Shown here in pieces: positions 19,141 through 26,032 of a DNA stretch of 64,000 bases. A program made the translations under genes and the position numbers. Position 1 is the first letter of the stretch; every line of letters begins with the position of its first letter. The DNA lies in assembly GCA_964372115.1 (NCBI GenBank), contig CAYJPN010000013.1:1-64000 (forward strand), in the 5' to 3' direction. This DNA is from CG2-30-36-16 sp964372115 (GTDB lineage Bacteria; Bacteroidota; Ignavibacteria; Ignavibacteriales; Ignavibacteriaceae). The notes under the pieces were generated by a model, which saw only the letters and a program-made list of their open reading frames with translations, was not told the origin of the DNA and searched no databases.

Positions 19141-19572
19141 TTACAAACTGCTTATTTTATTTATCGTCTTCTCTTTAAATTGATCCATGGTTTCTTCATT
19201 AAGCATTTCATACGCCATTGTTCGTAAAGTGCCCCATTTATCGTGTACCGGGCAAGGATGATCGGATGAACAATTTGGGAAACCGAGCACACACCCATCA
19301 AATATTCCAAGTCCGTCAATTGCGGTTACAATATCAATAAGTTTTATTTTATGAGGAGCTTTGGCAAGTGCAAATCCGCCAGCTTTTCCTTTTTTAGAAT
19401 ACACTATTCCGGATTCGGTTAAACTTTGCAAAATTTTGGAAACAAATTCTTTCGGAATACTTAAGATGCTTGCAATATCCTCTGCCGAAACAATTGTCCC
19501 TTGATCTTTTGTTGAAAGATAAAGAACTGCCTGAAGTCCGTATTCACATTTTTTTGAAAATATTATTGTCAT
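19141..19572 (-). CDS. Rrf2-family Fe-S transcriptional regulator (NsrR/IscR-like)
   Basis: 143 residues. A winged-helix DNA-binding domain (about 1-80) with the family hallmark KKCEYGLQAVLYL at its start, then a loop with three cysteines at 94, 101 and 107, the spacing used by IscR/NsrR proteins to bind an Fe-S cluster. It heads the operon polyferredoxin-RIC-nrfH-nrfA, and its own promoter region contains a palindromic operator, so autoregulation and control of the whole operon are likely. Whether it senses NO, like NsrR, or cluster status, like IscR, cannot be settled by sequence; the operon content favours NO/nitrite. Confidence 0.9.
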   Translation of the reverse strand: MTIIFSKKCEYGLQAVLYLSTKDQGTIVSAEDIASILSIPKEFVSKILQSLTESGIVYSKKGKAGGFALAKAPHKIKLIDIVTAIDGLGIFDGCVLGFPNCSSDHPCPVHDKWGTLRTMAYEMLNEETMDQFKEKTINKISSL

Positions 19573-19578
19573 TCGTTA

Positions 19579-19602
19579 AATCAGATTAATCTGTCTGATT
19601 AA
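19579..19602. promoter_or_regulatory. palindromic operator for the Rrf2 regulator
   Basis: Contains the perfect 12-base palindrome CAGATTAATCTG (19582-19593). It is nested in a larger inverted repeat, AATCAGA (19579-19585) and TCTGATT (19594-19600). It sits immediately downstream of the leftward -10 element, where a bound repressor would block initiation. Assignment to the adjacent Rrf2 protein is inference from position. Confidence 0.7.
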
Positions 19603-19630
19603 AATTACACAAAAAATTTTTTCTTGTCAA
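19602..19630 (-). promoter_or_regulatory. promoter of the rrf2-nrf operon
   Basis: Read leftward: a consensus -35 TTGACA (19630-19625), a 17-nt spacer, and a -10 TAATTT (19607-19602). Spacing is ideal for a sigma-70-type promoter. The -10 directly abuts the palindromic operator, and the regulator's ATG at 19572 follows about 30 nt downstream. Confidence 0.65.
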
Positions 19631-19666
19631 CAAAAAAAAATTGCCCGCCGCGGGGTATTGTTTTTA

Positions 19667-19695
19667 TTGGATTTACATCTCCCCTTTGCTATATT
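19667..19695 (+). promoter_or_regulatory. promoter of the outer-membrane protein gene
   Basis: TTGGAT (19667-19672), a 17-nt spacer, and TATATT (19690-19695), followed by the start codon at 19731. It is divergent from the nrf-operon promoter, whose -35 lies less than 40 nt away. Confidence 0.5.
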
Positions 19696-19730
19696 GTAGA
19701 CAATTAATCACTAACAATTCATCAACAAAA

Positions 19731-20864
19731 ATGAAAAAGATACTTCTTTTAGTCGCCATTTTATTAACCACTACCCTCTTTGCGCAAAATGTTTCCGTTA
19801 CGGATTATCGAGTTCCTATAAGCAAGGCGCAAACGCTGCGTTTTGACGGTTCCTGGAACTGGGCTCAGAACGGTGATGACGTAGTTGCCAACAACGCTAC
19901 AGGTAACCTTCTTTATAAAATATTTTATTCATCTTTACCTTTAGCGTGGGATGTTAATGTTGCCGCAACAGGCGGAAAAAATAAAGCTGATCTAAACCAC
20001 AACGTAATCATTGAATCACGGTTCCGAAAATATATCTGGGAACAGCATGATTGGTTTGCGCTTGCCCAGCTAAACGCGCAGCATGCGGATTTTTATAAAG
20101 ACGTGGCTGTCGATTTAACGGTAGGTTTTGGATACGGCAGGTACATCAACGCTACTGCTCTTGCCAAATCTGTTCGTATTGAAGAGCATTTAATCCGCGA
20201 CGGCATACTAAGCGGGCATTTGCCAAAAGATGTAATGATTGGAATTGCAAATATCATTGAAAGAGAACAAGAGTTCTTTGATGTTTACGGCGATACTTAT
20301 CAACCATACTGGTACGATGCCATCGAACAGGAAATAAAAAAATCGGATGTTCTGAAACACGATAATGTTGGCTCACTCGGTATTTTAAGAATGCAGCAGG
20401 TTTTACTCGGTATAAACGAAAGGGTAAACGAAAGATATTATGGTTGGGATGTTTCAGCCGGTATTCTATTTCCTCTTTCCACTTTTGATAAATCGCCCGT
20501 CGGTAATCCAAATCTTACTGTTCAAGCAAGGTACTCTTTCCCCATTAGCTGGCGGACTCAAATTAACGCGATAGCAAGGACTTATACACCTCTCGATTCG
20601 GTATTTTTTAAAGATGTGACCGTAGAAGCCGGTTTCGATTTTATTTACGAATTGAGCAACAGAATAAATTTTGTTTCCGGTTATCGATACGGTTTAGTAA
20701 AACCCTCTGTCGGGGATGCGGTAAGCGAACATAATTTAAATGCTTCTTTTTGGTATTATCTTGAAAATAATATTTATTTAACAATAAGCGGAAATATGAC
20801 AAAACAAGGTACAAACCCGAGATTGCTATCAACACAGGTTGGGGTACAGTATAATCTCTTTTAA
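19731..20864 (+). CDS. putative outer-membrane beta-barrel protein, unknown function
   Basis: 377 residues. The ATG at 19731 gives a clean signal peptide (MKKILLLVAILLTTTLFAQ); frames open further upstream would add an implausible leader crossing the promoter. The mature protein has alternating aromatic/polar strands and ends in a Val-Gln-Tyr-Asn-Leu-Phe strand, as outer-membrane barrels do. A helical, charged insert (about 145-225, several Glu/Arg/Lys stretches) interrupts the barrel pattern. I do not recognise the family. It is divergent from the nrf operon and shares its regulatory region, so co-regulation is possible but unproven. Confidence 0.65.
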   Translation: MKKILLLVAILLTTTLFAQNVSVTDYRVPISKAQTLRFDGSWNWAQNGDDVVANNATGNLLYKIFYSSLPLAWDVNVAATGGKNKADLNHNVIIESRFRKYIWEQHDWFALAQLNAQHADFYKDVAVDLTVGFGYGRYINATALAKSVRIEEHLIRDGILSGHLPKDVMIGIANIIEREQEFFDVYGDTYQPYWYDAIEQEIKKSDVLKHDNVGSLGILRMQQVLLGINERVNERYYGWDVSAGILFPLSTFDKSPVGNPNLTVQARYSFPISWRTQINAIARTYTPLDSVFFKDVTVEAGFDFIYELSNRINFVSGYRYGLVKPSVGDAVSEHNLNASFWYYLENNIYLTISGNMTKQGTNPRLLSTQVGVQYNLF

Positions 20865-20872
20865 AATTTGCT

Positions 20873-20932
20873 GGAGTTGTTTCAAATCCGAGGTCGGGCA
20901 CTATGCACGAATTTTATTTTTGAAACAACTCC
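20873..20932. terminator. long-loop inverted repeat, probable terminator
   Basis: Perfect 12-base inverted repeat GGAGTTGTTTCA (20873-20884) and TGAAACAACTCC (20921-20932) separated by 36 nt, 9 nt behind the stop codon. It resembles the hairpin at 62961-63001 (shared TGTTTCAAA core). There is no long T tract, so function as a terminator is less certain than for the others. Confidence 0.5.
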
Positions 20933-21072
20933 TTTACAACTTTTTTAGAGGAAAACATCCTATTCTCAGCTGACAACTATCTCCTGTTTATCGTAATTTA
21001 ATATTTAGTGGATGGTATTTTTTTTCTCAATTTTATAAGTTTACTCATTCCGTTGATTAAAATATATTTAAA

Positions 21073-21666
21073 ATGAAACATCTCAAATTATTATTTCCAT
21101 TTTTAATTACCGCCATTCTTTATGCAACGGGCTGCAAAAGTAACCTTACAATGGACAAAGACATAAGCAGCTATACATACAAACTTGTAAACCAGGATAG
21201 TTCCACAGTAATATTTCCGCACAAGTATCAGGGAAAAATTGTTGTGATGGGATTTATTTTTACAAACTGTCCCGATATCTGTCCATTAACCACCCACAAC
21301 ATGCAGCTAATTAAAGAGCGGGTAAAAAAGGAAGGGATTGAAAATATTCAGTTTATTGCGCTTAGTTTTGATCCGAACCGTGATACGCCTGAAATACTAA
21401 AAGAATACGCAAAAGTAAGGGAAATCGACCCGGTCAATTTTCATTTTATAACCGGCGAAAAACATACTGTCGATTCGTTGCTAAAAAAGATGGGTGTTCT
21501 CGCTATATCGGGTGATACAACTTATACTGATAAAGGCGAACCAATTTATTTCTACACCCACACCGATAGAATTACATTAATAGACCAGGATGAACATATG
21601 CGTAAAGAATATCGGGGAAGCAAAATTAACATTGACGAAATTATAAACGATATAAAAGAATTGTGA
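21073..21666 (+). CDS. SCO1/SenC-family copper chaperone lipoprotein
   Basis: 197 residues with a lipoprotein signal peptide (lipobox ending at Cys21). Thioredoxin-like fold with the copper-binding CPDIC motif (Cys66, Cys70) and the distal copper ligand His163 in YTHTDR. SCO proteins deliver copper to, or reduce, the CuA centre of cytochrome oxidase and related enzymes on the outer face of the inner membrane. The next gene, 7 nt downstream, encodes a PCuAC-type copper chaperone, the usual functional partner. No oxidase or nitrous-oxide reductase gene lies in the window. Confidence 0.92.
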   Translation: MKHLKLLFPFLITAILYATGCKSNLTMDKDISSYTYKLVNQDSSTVIFPHKYQGKIVVMGFIFTNCPDICPLTTHNMQLIKERVKKEGIENIQFIALSFDPNRDTPEILKEYAKVREIDPVNFHFITGEKHTVDSLLKKMGVLAISGDTTYTDKGEPIYFYTHTDRITLIDQDEHMRKEYRGSKINIDEIINDIKEL

Positions 21667-21673
21667 GATTAAA

Positions 21674-22093
21674 ATGAGTTATCTTTTAACATTAATAAGT
21701 TTATTAATCATCCAGCAGGGCGCGCTAAAAGTTGAAAATGCATGGATACGCAACTCATCTACCGGGATGAATACCGCTCTGTTTTTTGATGTGGTAAACA
21801 GCGGAAATGAAGCCGATACGCTCGTAAAAGTTGAATGCGATGCCGCTCAAATAGTTCAGATGCACGAAACCTTTGAAGACGGCGAGATGATGGGTATGAG
21901 AGAAGTAAAATCAGTTGAGATAAAAGCAAAATCAACATTTAACTTTAAACCGATGGCTAATCATGTTATGCTTATAAAGCTAACCCAAGATTTAAAATCT
22001 GGAGAAAATGTTGATGTGGTTTTTTATTTCAAGAAGGTGGGAAAAATAAAACTTAACGTGCCTGTAAAAAAAATGAAGATGAATAAAATGTAA
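21674..22093 (+). CDS. PCuAC-family periplasmic copper chaperone
   Basis: 139 residues, with a hydrophobic N-terminal segment (1-14) for export. The copper-site residues are in place: His64 (in VQMHET), the methionine cluster 72/73/75, and His97 with Met99 (NHVML), matching the H(M)x10Mx21HxM pattern of the family. These proteins hold Cu(I) and pass it to SCO1 or to the CuA site. Translationally close to the SCO gene (7-nt gap). The C-terminus is Lys/Met-rich. Confidence 0.9.
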   Translation: MSYLLTLISLLIIQQGALKVENAWIRNSSTGMNTALFFDVVNSGNEADTLVKVECDAAQIVQMHETFEDGEMMGMREVKSVEIKAKSTFNFKPMANHVMLIKLTQDLKSGENVDVVFYFKKVGKIKLNVPVKKMKMNKM

Positions 22094-22106
22094 TTAATTT
22101 TTTGTA

Positions 22107-22129
22107 GTGAGCGCAAATTTTGCGTTCAC
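22107..22129. terminator. hairpin between convergent genes
   Basis: Stem GTGAGCGCA (22107-22115) and TGCGTTCAC (22121-22129) with one G-T pair and a 5-nt loop. It lies between the rightward copper-chaperone gene and the leftward yihY-like gene. No T tract follows directly, so its strength as a terminator is uncertain. Confidence 0.45.
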
Positions 22130-22147
22130 AACAAACATGCTCGATAA

Positions 22148-23122
22148 TTAAATTATTTCCTCCGGGTTAGTGTACTTTCGTTCGTGGTACAATCGCCCAA
22201 TCTCTGCCCCAATTATAAAAACAACAGCCGAGTAATAAATCCAGAAGGCTACAACAACAACCAAAGCATAGGTGCCGTAAATTCTGCCGAACGAAGAAAA
22301 ATTATATAAATAATATCCGAATAATTGTTTTGCCGCTTCCCACAATACTGACGCCCATAAAGCGCTTATTACAATAGCCCGCTTGCCGAGCTTTCGCTGT
22401 GGTACCGTAAAATAGAGTATTACGAAGAGTATAAATATCATAACAAGAGAGATAACCGTGTAAAGGATGTGATTAAATATACCCTCGTGAAAAATACTTA
22501 AAATATTCCATCTCCCCGCAAATTGACGAAACACATCTATAATCGGTATTAAAACGGTAGTAACAAAAAATAAAAGAATAACCATTAAAATAAGTGCGAA
22601 GTCTTTTAATTTTGCAAGTATTACATTTAACTCAATTTCTACCCCGTATACTTTATTAAGTATCGTGCGCATCGAACTAAATAACCCGCTTGCGGCAAAC
22701 AACAAACCGATACCACCGACTAAACCTGCAATATTTTTATACTCAATCACTTCCCCGATTCTGCTGAAAATAATTTCCTTTACAAAATCGGAATATTGGC
22801 TGTATGGAATTATAGTTTCTATAAAGGTGTTAACCTGCCCCTGCATTGAGCCGCTGTTCAGGATACTCCCCAGTACTGCGAATATTATAAGCACAAATGG
22901 AATAATACACACGAACAGTGAAAAGGATAACCCGCCAGCCAGCAAAAAAACATGATGAGTGTCAATCCGGTTATAGATACCGCCAAAATAATGGAGAAAA
23001 AATGATTTGGATTTTTGGTAGAGAGGAGAAAGATGAAGAAATAATCTTATTCGCCTCAAAAGTAAAAAAGAGGGGGTCTTTTTTACTTTACTTTTAACTT
23101 TATTTCTTGCCTTTTTAATCAT
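22148..23122 (-). CDS. YihY/BrkB-family inner-membrane protein
   Basis: 324 residues with a basic N-terminal region (Lys/Arg-rich to about 45) and six predicted membrane helices. The family signature is visible as GGLSFSLFVCIIPFVLII (about 64-81), LFAASGLFSSMRTILNKVYGV, and the final GTYALVVVVAFWIYYSAVVFIIGAE helix region. The family was once called ribonuclease BN, which is wrong; its true function is not established. The ATG overlaps the 3' end of purL by 8 nt, so the two are co-transcribed. No functional link to purine synthesis is known. Confidence 0.88.
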   Translation of the reverse strand: MIKKARNKVKSKVKKTPSFLLLRRIRLFLHLSPLYQKSKSFFLHYFGGIYNRIDTHHVFLLAGGLSFSLFVCIIPFVLIIFAVLGSILNSGSMQGQVNTFIETIIPYSQYSDFVKEIIFSRIGEVIEYKNIAGLVGGIGLLFAASGLFSSMRTILNKVYGVEIELNVILAKLKDFALILMVILLFFVTTVLIPIIDVFRQFAGRWNILSIFHEGIFNHILYTVISLVMIFILFVILYFTVPQRKLGKRAIVISALWASVLWEAAKQLFGYYLYNFSSFGRIYGTYALVVVVAFWIYYSAVVFIIGAEIGRLYHERKYTNPEEII

Positions 23123-25334
23123 TCATAATTCGGGATATTGAATTATAATAAAGATCCGCAAGCTGCTCAACATCAAACTCAAGATTATTTATTTTGAAAC
23201 TACGCCCGCCGGTTTTGCCAAGATAATAAAATATTTGGTTGTGTTGTTTCAAATTGTTTTCAAAATCATCTTTCAATGATGAATCAAGAGAAACAATTAC
23301 TCTTGATTGCGACTCGGAAAAAAGAGAAAAATCTACACGGGTTTTTACAGGAACTTTTACATCCGCGCCAATCATTTTATTTTCATTTATTATGCAGCAC
23401 TCAGCTATCGCTGCAATTACACCACCCTCGGAAACATCATGCGCAGAGTTTATTAGTTTTTTATCAATCAAACTTAAAACAGTGTCATGCAGTCTTTTTT
23501 CAACTTCTAAATCAAGTTTTGGCGAGTTGCCGGCAACCTTGTTAAACACAACTTTTGTGTATTCGCTGCCGCCTAATTCTTCAAAGTCTTCACCCAGGAT
23601 GTAAACTAAATCATCTTCATTTTTAAAGTATGATGTTGTTACATTCTCTAAATTTTCAATCAATCCAACCATACCAATTGTTGGAGTCGGGTAAACGGCA
23701 GTGTTGGGCGACTCATTATAAAAACTAACATTGCCACCGGTAACCGGTGTTTCAAAATAGCTGCAAGCTTCGCCCATTCCTTCAACGGCTTCTTTGAACT
23801 GCCAGTACATTTCGGGTTTATAAGGGTTTCCGAAATTCAGACAATTTGTTATTGCTAGCGGAACCCCGCCCGAACAGACAACATTTCTTGCAGATTCCGC
23901 CACGGCTATTTTTGCGCCTTCTTTAGGATTTAAATAAACATACCTCGAGTTGCAGTCGGTTTTAACCGCAAGCGCTTTGTTAGTTTCCTTTAAAAAAATT
24001 ACAGCCGAGTCGCAGCCGGGACCTACAATTGTATTTGTTCTCACCATCGAATCGTACTGCTCATAAACCCATTTTTTGGACGCAATGTTTGGTGATGAAA
24101 AAACTGTTATAAATGTTTCATGTAGATCATCCGGTTGGGTCAGCGAGTTAAAATCAAATTTTCTAAGCTCATCAATATAGCCGGGCTTTTTTGTTTCGCG
24201 GTGGTAAACCGGTGCGCCGCCGCCGAGCACTAATTCGAATGACGGGAGGACTGCTTTTTTCTCACCATTATAATCGATGTCTATATTTCCATCATCCGTT
24301 ACATAACCAACAATCTCGCAGTGGAGATCCCACTTTTCAAAAACTTCTTTTACTTTATCTTCGTTTCCTTTTTTTACGCAGCACAACATTCTTTCCTGAC
24401 TCTCGGAAAGCATAATTTCGTAAGCGGTCATTCCTTTTTCGCGCAGAGGGACTTTGTTCAAATCTATTTTCATCCCCGATTCCCCTTTTGCGCTCATCTC
24501 GCTTGTGGAACATGAAATACCGGCAGCGCCCATATCCTGTATTCCTACAAGCCATCCACCTTTTATTATTTCGAGAGTTGCTTCGAGTAACAATTTTTCG
24601 GTAAACGGATCGCCCACCTGCACCGAGGGGCGTTTTGCCTCAGACTTTTCGCTAATTTCTTCCGATGCAAAAGTGGCACCGTGTATTCCGTCTCTACCGG
24701 TTGATGAGCCAACGATCATTATCGGATTACCTACACCTTTTGCAGTTGCGCTTGCAACCATTCCTTTTTTTACAATACCGACAGCCATTGCGTTAACAAG
24801 TGGATTATCGTGGTACGACTCATCAAAATAAACCTCGCCGGCTACGGTAGGAACGCCAAAACAATTACCATAATCGCCAATGCCTTTTACAACACATTCA
24901 AACAAAAAGCGCGTGCGGGCATTTTTAAGCGAACCAAAACGAAGTGAATTTAACGATGCGATTGGACGCGCGCCCATTGTAAATATATCGCGCATAATTC
25001 CGCCAACGCCTGTAGCCGCGCCCTGGTAAGGCTCAACAGCGGATGGGTGATTATGGCTTTCAATCTTAAATGCTACTGCCAGGTCATCACCGATGTCGAC
25101 GAGTCCGGCATTTTCCTCTCCGGCTCCCACAAGTAATCTTCCACCGCTTCTCGGTAGGGTTTTAAGAAGCGCGATGGAATTTTTATAACTGCAATGCTCG
25201 CTCCACATAACCGAAATAATTCCAAGCTCGGTAAATGAGGGTGCACGGTTAAGAATTTTTAATACTTTGTTATATTCTTCCTCGGTTAATCCGTGTTCTA
25301 TAGCTAATTGTAAGTCAACCAATTGTTCTTGCAT
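23115..25334 (-). CDS. purL: phosphoribosylformylglycinamidine synthase subunit PurL
   Basis: 739 residues, the normal length for the small-type PurL that works with separate PurS and PurQ. It uses ATP to convert formylglycinamide ribonucleotide (FGAR) to the amidine (FGAM) in purine synthesis, with ammonia from PurQ. Recognisable blocks: WSEHCSYKNS near the N-terminus, ESHNHPSAVEPYQGAATGVG, GDPFTEKLLLEAT, QDMGAAGISCSTSEM, CLNFGNPYKPE and HDVSEGGV. The ATG at 25332-25334 is preferred over the TTG one codon upstream. purS and purQ are not in the window. It is the first gene of a two-gene operon with the yihY-like gene. Confidence 0.96.
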   Translation of the reverse strand: MQEQLVDLQLAIEHGLTEEEYNKVLKILNRAPSFTELGIISVMWSEHCSYKNSIALLKTLPRSGGRLLVGAGEENAGLVDIGDDLAVAFKIESHNHPSAVEPYQGAATGVGGIMRDIFTMGARPIASLNSLRFGSLKNARTRFLFECVVKGIGDYGNCFGVPTVAGEVYFDESYHDNPLVNAMAVGIVKKGMVASATAKGVGNPIMIVGSSTGRDGIHGATFASEEISEKSEAKRPSVQVGDPFTEKLLLEATLEIIKGGWLVGIQDMGAAGISCSTSEMSAKGESGMKIDLNKVPLREKGMTAYEIMLSESQERMLCCVKKGNEDKVKEVFEKWDLHCEIVGYVTDDGNIDIDYNGEKKAVLPSFELVLGGGAPVYHRETKKPGYIDELRKFDFNSLTQPDDLHETFITVFSSPNIASKKWVYEQYDSMVRTNTIVGPGCDSAVIFLKETNKALAVKTDCNSRYVYLNPKEGAKIAVAESARNVVCSGGVPLAITNCLNFGNPYKPEMYWQFKEAVEGMGEACSYFETPVTGGNVSFYNESPNTAVYPTPTIGMVGLIENLENVTTSYFKNEDDLVYILGEDFEELGGSEYTKVVFNKVAGNSPKLDLEVEKRLHDTVLSLIDKKLINSAHDVSEGGVIAAIAECCIINENKMIGADVKVPVKTRVDFSLFSESQSRVIVSLDSSLKDDFENNLKQHNQIFYYLGKTGGRSFKINNLEFDVEQLADLYYNSISRIMND

Positions 25335-25403
25335 CAATTTTTCCGTTTTCGTTTTTTTAGGTAACCAAATATAAGAATTATCTGCGATGGGATAAAACCA
25401 GGA

Positions 25404-25447
25404 AATTTTAGATTTTTGATTTTAGATTTTAGATTTTTGAGATTTTG
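25404..25447. repeat. 7-bp tandem array, GATTTTW
   Basis: Heptamers in register: AATTTTA, GATTTTT, GATTTTA, GATTTTA, GATTTTT (25404-25438), then two bases and a further GATTTTG (25441-25447). Located 70 nt upstream of the purL start. Confidence 0.75.
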
Positions 25448-25451
25448 CCCG

Positions 25452-25553
25452 GTTGTTGCGCCACAAACCTTTAGCATGTACGCTTTTTCCGCGTGGCGGA
25501 TAAATTATTGTAAACAAACACCCCGAAAAAGCTAATCCCCGTAGGGGATTTAT
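25452..25553. repeat. degenerate dispersed intergenic element with short palindrome
   Basis: Contains CACAAACCTTTAGC, GATAAATTATTGT with a following ACAAAC, and the palindrome ATCCCCGTAGGGGAT ending in TTATT. The GATAAATTATTGTnnACAAAC part recurs at 37758-37780. The type of element (ACAAAC followed by a CCC/GGG mini-palindrome) resembles short dispersed repeats common between genes in Bacteroidota; this family assignment is inference. Confidence 0.45.
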
Positions 25554-25623
25554 TATTTTTTAATTGTCTTCTGCTCTAAAATAATCAACGCGGCTTCTTA
25601 ATTGACCGGTTTTAATTCCAAAA

Positions 25624-25650
25624 AAAAGCGGCTCACATCGAGCCGCTTTT
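25624..25650. terminator. bidirectional terminator hairpin
   Basis: Ten-base stem AAAAGCGGCT (25624-25633) and AGCCGCTTTT (25641-25650) around a 7-nt loop, with A and T tracts built into the stem ends. It stands alone between the purL promoter region and the IS remnant, so the transcript it ends is unclear. It may be left from a lost gene. Confidence 0.7.
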
Positions 25651-25775
25651 AATAATGAAAGTAACTTTGTAATTATAACTCCGTTTGATGTTTGAAATTG
25701 GTAGAGATGTAACGCTTAAGTTGGAAATGGAATTTGATAGTAATATTTAAAGATATATTTATATGGAGAAATTCC

Positions 25776-25982
25776 ATGATTCGGAGAAGACATTTTGGCG
25801 CTGAACAAAAAGCCATAATCTTAAGTGAGCTGAATGATAATACAGTTCCCATATGTGAACTGGCAGAAAAATATCACGTACATATTAATCTAATCCACCG
25901 CTGGAAGAAGCAGTTCTTTGAAGGCGCCCATAGTTTACTTGCATCAAAGCTGGAAAGGAAAGGAAACTCAACATCTTTTTAA
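25776..25982 (+). CDS. orphan, C-terminally shortened IS3-type transposase OrfA
   Basis: 68 residues from the ATG at 25776, which follows a GGAGAA site. The protein is a helix-turn-helix of the IS3/IS911 OrfA (HTH_Tnp_1) type: RRRHFGAEQKAIIL, a recognition helix near ICELAEKYHVHINLIHRW, then KKQFFEGA. Full OrfA proteins are roughly 90-110 residues and are followed by the OrfB integrase, which is absent here. The frame ends inside a 12-base inverted repeat. Either an IS remnant or a domesticated HTH protein. TGTAACGCTTAAGTT at 25708-25722 could be part of an old IS end, but no matching right end was found. Confidence 0.7.
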   Translation: MIRRRHFGAEQKAIILSELNDNTVPICELAEKYHVHINLIHRWKKQFFEGAHSLLASKLERKGNSTSF

Positions 25983-25995
25983 ATGAGTTTCCTTT
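25959..25995 (+). terminator. hairpin at the end of the orfA remnant
   Basis: Twelve-base inverted repeat AAAGGAAACTCA (25959-25970) and TGAGTTTCCTTT (25984-25995), overlapping the stop codon of the OrfA fragment. A T tract is present inside the loop and at the 3' arm. Confidence 0.55.
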
Positions 25996-26032
25996 TAATG
26001 AGAGTGGACGGGAGAAAGGGCAATTTGCTAAA

